Assembly (NCBI GenBank): GCA_036429605.1
Contig: CM071589.1
Span: 5,270,001 to 5,334,000, forward strand
DNA length: 64,000 nucleotides
DNA from: Cladobotryum mycophilum
Lineage: Eukaryota; Ascomycota; Sordariomycetes; Hypocreales; Hypocreaceae
Direction: 5' to 3'
In this document: positions 56,501-64,000 of the stretch, in pieces
Layout: each line of letters begins with the position of its first letter
Numbering within the stretch: the first letter of the stretch is position 1
The notes under the pieces: model-generated
Database searches by the model: none
What the model was told of the DNA's origin: nothing
Seen by the model: only the letters and a program-made list of their open reading frames with translations
Made by a program: the position numbers and the translations under genes

Positions 56501-59500
56501 CTCGTCGTATTCTTGCCGATGAGGGACAAAATGTGCAGCAAATGACGAGTATTTTCCATTTCCTCGTCCGCCACCCGGAGCTCTTCTATGAGGCACGGGA
56601 TAGGTATGCTCCCTTGCTCATTGCGTCGCTGAGAAAGGTTGCAACCCCGCCAAATCCTTCCCATGAGAGCAAGAAATTGGCTCTTAATATGATGTGGTTG
56701 ATATGGACCTGGGAGCAATGGCGGATTGAAGGGAGAAGGTCACCAATCTTGACGAACCGCGCTCTGTCAGAATCACCAAACTCGAGGAAGCGAAAGTTGG
56801 ATGGCGACCAGGCTATGGCTTCGCCTCCAATGATAAGGCAGACTGCGCAAGCAGAGCGACCAGACTTTCAGATTCCGGCGCCTTTTAGGTTGAAGATGAT
56901 TAAATACTTGATTGAATTCATCGCGCAGCTCAATGAGCGCTACCAGCTGCCCTCAGCCAAGCCAAGGGACCAATCTTCAAGCACGCTCCCTGTAACGCCT
57001 CAATCGACAGAACTTTGCAAGAAAGCCATGACTCTCCTCTACAACTTGGTTCAGCCTCAATGCTGGGGAGATCTAGATCTCGACTTGTTCCCTAACGTTA
57101 CTGATGTTATTCTCGCCAGTGATAAGACACAAGGGATTCTCAATGCTGATCCATCGGATAAAGAAAAGTACGACGAGAAATTTCTCACCAATATTATCAA
57201 CACTCTGCAGGTGGTTCGTATCATTCTTAATTTCAAGTCGGATGAATGGATACAGAAGAATATCCCTGCGATTCAAAAGGTATTGGAAAAGTGTCTCAAG
57301 TCAGAAAATCCCGAGATCCAGGATTGTTTGCATCTATCTGACGAGCAGTATGACGAGGGCCGAGAGCTCAAGTCTACCGTCAAACGTGTGCTCGATGCTG
57401 TACCAGAGGATACGCCGATGGAAGACGCGGATGCTGATGGTGAAACGGAAGTTCAAACTTCCGAGATTGTTGCCTATCTCTCACAGATAGCAACAGAGCA
57501 GATGAACAACAACGCCTATGTCTCTGGCGTTAACATCTTGTGGTCTCTCGGTAACCGCAAGCCTGCCATCATTGATCAGCACATCCAGTCCCTCATGAAG
57601 GCCTTGCAGAGCAAGCACGCCCGAGAGCACGTCCAGCACTATAATGCTTTGGCGAGTCAAGCGGTCGGCATGAATCAGCGGACCCAGGAGGCCAATGGTA
57701 CTTCCGGCGAGCTGTCTCCGTATGAGCTTGAAATGCAGACCAAGCTGATGATCAAGGAAATTCAAGTCGTGGCATTGCGAATGGAAACACTCGGTGATAA
57801 TCGACGGCCCTTTTTGAGCGTGTTGGCTACACTTGTCGAAAAATCTATGCACATAGAGCTGTGCACAGAAATTCTTGGCATGGTTGAAGGTTGGGTATTC
57901 CGGTCAGAAGGAACTTGGCCAACTCTTAAGGAGAAGACAGCAGTCCTTCACAAGATGCTTTCCTTTGAGCATAGGCAAGATCCAACAATGCTGACCAAGT
58001 TCTTGGAACTTGTGATTCGGATTTATGAAGACCCGAAAATCACTCGCACTGAACTTACCGTACGCATGGAGCATGCTTTCCTTATTGGCACAAGAGCAAT
58101 CGACGTGGAGATGCGCAATCGATTCATGGCGATATTCGACAAGAGTTTATCCAAGACAGCCAGCGTTCGGCTTTCATATATTCTAACGTCACAAAATTGG
58201 GATACGCTTGCCGACTCTTACTGGCTTGCCCAAGCCAACCAGCTTCTATTGGGGGCAGTGGAGATGAACACCAACATTCAACTTCACTCCGATGATGTCA
58301 AGCTCACTCCTCCATCTCAGCTGGCTACAGTGTATCCCAAGGACAAGGATAACAGGGAGCCTGCCCTGATATCAGACGACAAGTATGAAGCCCTGATGTC
58401 AAGTCACCGTCGATTCATGACTGAACTTGGAGATGTCAAAATCCGAGACCTGATTGAACCGCTGATGCAGTTGCAACACATTGATAATCAATTGGCTCAC
58501 CAACTTTGGGTGACTGCGTTCCCTATCTACTGGTCTTCGACAGTTCGAGACGAGCGACCAGATATCGAACGTGGAATGGTGTCCCTGTTAACCAAAGACT
58601 ATCACAGTCGCCAGATTGATAAACGTCCCAATGTGGTTCAGTCATTGGTTGAGGGTGCCGCCAAGACATGGCCAGAATGCAAACTTCCCCCACATGTTCT
58701 GAAATTTGAGGCCAAAACGTATGATGCCTGGTACACAGCGCTTGTGCAGCTAGAAAATGCCGCCATCAAGCCAGGAAATGAGTCAGCTACAGTTCGCGAA
58801 AGCAATTTGGACGCTCTCGTAGATCTATACGCTTCTCTCCAGGAGGATGACTTGTTTTACGGTACTTGGAGACGCCGATGCCAATTCGTCGAGACCAACG
58901 CGGGTCTCTCATATGAACAGAACGGAATGTGGGACAAGGCCCAAAAGCTTTATGAGAACGCCCAGATCAAGGCTAGAACTGGTGTAATTCCGTTCTCACA
59001 GGCCGAATACATGCTCTGGGAAGATCATTGGGTTCTTTGCGCGCAGAAACTACAACAGTGGGAGATTCTTCAGGACTTTGCTAAGCACGAAAACTTCCAG
59101 GATCTACTGCTTGAATGTGCTTGGAGGAATACAGAAATGTGGCAAGATGAGCAACACCGAGAGGCGCTTGATAATATCATCAAAGGTGTCATGGATGCCC
59201 CAACACCACGCCGAGCCTTCTTCCAGGCGTTCATGTCCCTTCTCAAATTCCATAACCAGCAAGAGCCGGCCAACGATTTTGCGCGCGTCTGTGATGAGGC
59301 AATCCAACTGTCCATTCGAAAGTGGCACCAGCTGCCAGTTAGACTGACCAATGCCCACATCCCCCTTCTTCAAAACTTCCAACAGCTCGTAGAGTTGCAC
59401 GATGCAAGTGTCATCTGTCAGAGTCTGGCGAACACGAACGCGTCTAATCTTGACGTTAAATCCGGCGAGCTAAAGCTCCTCCTGGGAGCTTGGCGTGATC

Positions 59501-62283
59501 GTCTGCCCAACATCTGGGATGATATTACTGCCTGGCAAGACTTGGTTACCTGGAGACAACACATCTTCAATCTCATCAACCAAACATATCTTCAGCTACT
59601 GCCTCAACAAGGCCAGCAGAACGCGGGCGGTGCCTCCTCGTTTGCTTACCGCGGCTACCATGAGACGGCCTGGATAATAAACAGGTTCGCTCATGTGGCC
59701 CGCAAGCATAACTTACCAGAGGTTTGCATCAGTCAACTCAGTCGCATTTACACGCTCCCGAACATTGAGATTCAAGAGGCCTTCCTGAAACTTCGGGAGC
59801 AAGCTAGATGCCACTACGAAAACCCCGAGGAGTTGACAAGTGGATTGGACGTCATCAATAACACCAATCTGAACTACTTCAACCCGCAGCAGAAAGCCGA
59901 ATTCTACACCCTCAAGGGCATGTTCCTCGAGAAACTTAAGCAGAAGGACGAGGCCGACTCGGCTTATGGCACCGCGTTATATTTTGACATTGGTGCAGCC
60001 AAGGCCTGGGCTGAATGGGGTTACTTCAACGACCGCAAGTTTAAGGCTGATCCGGCGGACGTTAACTCCGCAAGACAGGCACTTACATCCTACTTGCAAG
60101 CGGCGGGCAGCTACAAGAGCGCAAAGTCTCGAAAGCTTTTGGCACGCATTCTCTGGCTCCTTAGTTTGGATGATGCCCAGGGCTCCATTGCCAAGGGATT
60201 CGATGATTTCAAGGGCGAGACCCCTACATGGTACTGGATTACCTTCATCCCTCAGTTGCTTACTGGACTGGGCCACAAAGAAGCACCGCGTGTTTACCAG
60301 ATTCTACTCACCATTGCCAAGTCCTACCCTCAAGCACTGTACTTTGAGCTGCGAACCAAGAGAGAGGACATGGTTGCTATTAAGAAGAATCAAGAGGCCA
60401 AGGAAAAGGCACGTCTGCGAGCTCAGGCGGGGGCAGCCAACGGAAAGCCCAATGCTTCGCCGTCGCAGGTCAAGCAAGAAGCCTCCAAGACGGAAGGTGG
60501 TGCGTCACGGCCGGGAACTGCCGCTGGAGGGGACGGCACACAAGTCAAGTCTGAGGGTGCTGAAACAAATGGGGCGGCTACCGGTAATAACGCACAAGGT
60601 CAGGAGCAGCAAGCCGGACAGAACCAGAAGAGGCCCCCATGGGAGCTCACAGAGGAAATCATGTCAGTTCTGAAGACAGCTTTCCCATTGTTGGCCTTGT
60701 CCATGGAGACGATGGTGGATCAAATTCAAAAGCACTTCAAGTGTCCACCAGATGAGGATGCGTATCGTCTCATTGTCGCTCTTCTCAACGATGCCCTGAC
60801 CTATGTCAGCCGTACGCCTGCTTCATTCGCTAAGAGCGTCAAACTCCCACCTGCTACGGAAACGAACATTACACGATTTGCGGAAACCATATTGCCAACG
60901 CACATCAAGGCCTCTTTCGATGAAGACTTTGTGAAGGTAAAACCCACTATGTATGAATACATCCACAAGTTGAGGCGCTGGAGAACCAAGTTTGAAGAGA
61001 AGCTCGACCGCCGTGTTGGGCACGCACCCCTGGAAGCATTCTCGCCTCATCTGAGTGAATTCCGTTACCAGAAGTTTGATGAGGTGGAAATTCCCGGACA
61101 GTACCTCCAGCACAAGGACAAGAATCAAGATTTCATTCGAATCGAACGATTCCTGCCTAATGTTGACTTGGTGCGCTCCATCAATGCCTCCTACCGCAGG
61201 TTAAAGATGCGTGGTCATGACGGCAGCGTCCACTCGTGGGCCGTGCAACACCCTGCCGCTCGCCACTGCCGACGTGAAGAGAGAATCTTGCAACTGTTCC
61301 GACATCTTAACCAAACGCTGAGCCGAAAGAAGGAGAGCCGACGCCGAGATTTGCAATTTACTTTGCCATTAATGGTGCCCCTAGCTCCGCATATACGAAT
61401 TGTGCAGGAGGATACCTCATATATCACATTGCATGGCGTTTACGAAGATCATTGCAGGCGAATGGGCATGTCCAAGGATGAGCCGGTGTTGTTCACGTTG
61501 GAGAAAATACGCGGCGTTCTTGAGTCCAAGGGTGGTCAGGTAAGTTATCTCGACGATAAGGCAGACGATATAGGCACGATTGCTAATCAGAAATTACAGA
61601 ATAAGATTGAACTCACACCGACGGCACGATTGGAAGTATTCAATGCCATCCAAGAGAAGTGGGTGCCGTCTACAGTCGCGTTGGAATACTTCCAGAAAGT
61701 GTTCCCACAATTTGCTGAGTTCTGGCTCTTCCGACGACAATTCTCGTACCAGTTGTCTGCGCTCACCTTTATGACGTACATTTTGTACATGCACAACCGA
61801 TACCCGGCGAAGATGAATATCGCACGGGGATCAGGCAACATCTGGGGAGCTGAGCTGATGTCGTTCATGAGCGCCGCGAAGCCGTTCTTCCATAACCCGG
61901 AACCGGTGCCGTTCCGCTTAACGCCGAATCTGCAAACACTGATGGGTCCTCTGGCGATGGAGGGTATATTCGCCTGCTCGGTGATGGCCATTGCAAGATG
62001 CCTCACAGAGCCTGAACAAGAGCTGGAGCACGCTCTGACGTTGTTCGTACGAGATGAGATGATCTTCTGGCTCACGAGCAACCACCGAACCGTGATTAGC
62101 GAGGCTCAACTCCGCGACTCGGTGCAGGTTAATAGTGACTCAATAGTGAAGAGGGCGGTTAGCCTGGCTCATAACCCATCTGGGAACCTACCCGCGAACC
62201 AGACGGTCATCGATGCAATCGCCAAGGCAGTGAATCCGATGAACCTAGCGCAGTGCGATGCATTGTGGATGCCGTACTTGTAA
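50522..62283 (+). CDS. TRA1: Tra1/TRRAP pseudokinase, scaffold subunit of SAGA and NuA4
   Basis: Giant HEAT/FAT/pseudo-PI3K protein that recruits the SAGA and NuA4 acetyltransferases to activators. Exons: 50522-50576, 50678-50835, 50890-61539 and 61600-62283. The 61540-61599 intron (GGTCAG then GTAAGT, GCTAATC, ATTACAG) is 60 nt, in frame and stop-free. Spliced length is about 3848 aa, normal for the family. The N-terminal HEAT region includes TSGPIYAPFLKRLMPIF and FEPYAEEVVDLLMQLVR. The FAT region lies at about 2700-3300; a disordered Gln/Gly/Lys insert (about 3150-3220) follows. The kinase-like domain (LMVPLAPHIRIVQED to LTSNHRT) lacks catalytic motifs, as expected, and the FATC end is NPMNLAQCDALWMPYL. 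The 11.3-kb body is nearly intronless and free of frameshifts. Confidence 0.96.
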
Positions 62284-63421
62284 AGCAAGTACTTTTTCTT
62301 TGGGCAATTCTAACAAGGGGGAGGCAGGCGGGGAGAGAAAATCGGGGATATGCAATAGATAAATATCTGGCGCAGGACAAAGGAACTGAAAACATGATGG
62401 CTTTTCTCTTTTTTTCCTTCTTAGCAAGGCGTTTCGGGATGGGAGGGAGGGATGTGTGAGGTGTATCTGTATACTGCTGTTTTTTTTAATTCATGTCTTC
62501 TTTTCTTGTTTGTATTCTTTCTTCTTATTATACGAGGACATCAGGGATGGGGTATTCAGAGACCTAGATTTTATGATGATAGGAAAGAGGGGATCTGCTA
62601 AAAGACGAAGATACCTACTCTACCTAAGTGGCGAGCAACGTAGACGACGGTTGCTAGATGAATGTTAATTGTACTGTTTAAGTATATCAACTGCTCCCAC
62701 TTGTTTAATGATTGTGATTGGATGGCACCGGTCTCGAAAAGTGATATATTGAGTGGGCGTGGGTGGGCGTGAGTGGGTGCTTACTTGCGTCTGGGGTAAT
62801 TAGAGTGGAGGATTTAGCCTCGGCAAAATGGCTGTCAGGGCGAGAACGAATGCCGGGAGACGAAGGCCGGCGATGCACAACCGGATGAACAACCGGGGAT
62901 GTGTTTCAAGTGTTCGAATCGAGATGAAGTTATGGAAGTGTGGAATTGGGGATAATGCATGGGTAGATCTCTAATAGCAATCCATATATAATAAAGCAGC
63001 TGTTAATAGTTGTATTGTTTTACGTAACCACACTATCCAGCTTTATATGGATTATAGTCTTGGAAACTCTATGCAACTTGACCAGCTTATTTGATGACAA
63101 AGACGGTTTCCTTCACTATACGTAATAAGTAAAAAATGGGAAAGGAAAGGAAGGAAAAGAGGAGTGTTGTACAAACGAAGTTGTTATCGATTTATAATCG
63201 TTTTTCTTTGTCCAAAGGTATAGTTCGATGCCAATGGGTCAGAAAATTAGAACCAGAAAAAAGAAATAGAAAAAGAAGGAGAAAAGAAAGCGAATCCATA
63301 GCCTTTTGCCTTGCACTCAAAGTCTACTTGCTTCGGCTTATGTAGTCGTACTAGAGTTTTTTCTTTTTCTTTTTATTTTATTTTTATTTTTAAAAAAAAA
63401 TCTCACTCCGGGTTATTGTCT
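62284..63421. other. Convergent intergenic region after TRA1
   Basis: 1.1 kb between TRA1 and an oppositely oriented gene. Contains a GTGGGCGT repeat (62755-62778) and an A/T homopolymer stretch (63357-63404). No gene seen. Confidence 0.5.
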
Positions 63422-64000
63422 CTATTCCAGAGAAGCCGACTTACTCTGTTTTCTTAAACGAGCACTTATTCTCCAAGCTTCCATCTCAGTCGCCAAACGT
63501 GGCCAATCTGACAGTTTGAACATGCTTCCCACGGCGCCGTAGTCCCCAGGCGGCTTCCATTCGTCATCCAGCGTGGCAATCTGCTGTGTGACTTTGAGAA
63601 GCCTACCTAGAGCCTGGGGTGAAATGTCACCTCGTTGGATAAGCAGCTCCGCAGTGTCGAAGCCTTGGCACAGGAGAGCCTCCATCCACAACTCGTTACG
63701 CCAAGACTGAGAGAAGATGGAGCCGGCGACGGGTATGGCTTGCATCCAGAACTTGGTCCAGAGCTCAGCTCGGTGGGCGCAAACCAGGACGCGATGTAGG
63801 GTTTTCTGGTCCCAGGGCAGTCGGGGTAGATTTTCCGGGGCGTATGGACCAATTGCTTGGACGACGGGTCCACCCTTGGTGGCGAGACATGACCCGTCTG
63901 GAATGCAGTATTTGATAAACTCTAGTCTTTGCATCAGGGTGATTCTTGGCGATGGGCTTGAAGGGTCCAGAATGGTTGTCACGGTGCGGGAGAAGAGTTC
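63422..64000 (-). CDS. Unknown protein, 5' end beyond the window (partial)
   Basis: The frame is open from the right edge to a TAG at 63422, giving about 192 C-terminal residues; the true start lies outside. I do not recognise a family. A segment reading ELWMEALLCQGFDTAELLIQ followed by RGDISPQALGRLLKV faintly resembles an ankyrin-type helix pair, but that is weak. The sequence is rich in Trp and Leu, has no membrane segment, and ends in a basic tail (ISARLRKQSKSASLE). The composition and length support a real gene. Confidence 0.65.
   Translation of the reverse strand, partial: ELFSRTVTTILDPSSPSPRITLMQRLEFIKYCIPDGSCLATKGGPVVQAIGPYAPENLPRLPWDQKTLHRVLVCAHRAELWTKFWMQAIPVAGSIFSQSWRNELWMEALLCQGFDTAELLIQRGDISPQALGRLLKVTQQIATLDDEWKPPGDYGAVGSMFKLSDWPRLATEMEAWRISARLRKQSKSASLE

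Overview
This window looks like nuclear DNA of a filamentous ascomycete, most likely a Sordariomycete and possibly Hypocreales. The evidence is short GT-AG introns (mostly 42-93 nt) with CTAAC/CTGAC-type branch sites, long pyrimidine-rich leaders, and fungal families such as an AA11 chitin LPMO, a DUF3433 membrane protein, Pet127, Knr4/Smi1 and a 3.8-kaa Tra1. I cannot name the genus. I saw no tRNA, 5S rRNA, CRISPR array, transposon or virus-derived gene.

Layout, left to right: a METTL25/RRNAD1-type methyltransferase (129-1888, +); a 3.9-kb gene-poor stretch; a CASTOR-like ACT-domain protein (5779-7131, +); YIH1/IMPACT (7864-8748, -); V-ATPase subunit A, VMA1 (9137-11460, -, seven exons); an acid sphingomyelinase-type phosphodiesterase (12696-14874, -); a partly resolved membrane protein with GDD repeats (16575-17187, -); PET127 (17785-20576, -), divergent from HID1 (20900-23640, +); an epoxide-hydrolase-like protein that appears to lack its catalytic residues (24492-26071, +); exocyst SEC8 (26613-29880, +); 4 kb of gene-poor DNA; KNR4/SMI1 (33913-35646, +); a DUF3433 protein (37805-41736, +); an AA11 LPMO (42451-43680, -); 4.9 kb of gene-poor DNA; an AIG2-like gamma-glutamylcyclotransferase (48625-49279, -); a small hypothetical gene (49950-50285, -), divergent from TRA1 (50522-62283, +); and the 3' part of an unknown gene running off the right edge (-).

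Most genes are core housekeeping functions (V-ATPase, exocyst, SAGA/NuA4 scaffold, mitochondrial RNA turnover). The most suggestive neighbourhood is 5.8-11.5 kb. There, homologues of an arginine sensor for TORC1 (CASTOR), the Gcn2 regulator Yih1/IMPACT and the V-ATPase catalytic subunit lie next to each other. All three families belong to amino-acid or vacuolar nutrient signalling, but a functional link here is inference.

A cross-cutting signal is that four independent genes (methyltransferase, CASTOR-like, PET127, KNR4) are each broken by one missing base inside a homopolymer (C5, C5, A7, C6), and adding one base restores one family-length frame in each. A shared homopolymer under-call in the assembly is the simplest explanation. 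Other points of interest are an open in-frame 170-codon leader upstream of the VMA1 start, the apparently dead epoxide hydrolase, an 8-nt micro-exon with a tandem acceptor, several stop-free introns of length 3n, and a 254-codon open frame in AT-rich DNA. Gene functions come from motif recognition by eye; no database search was run.
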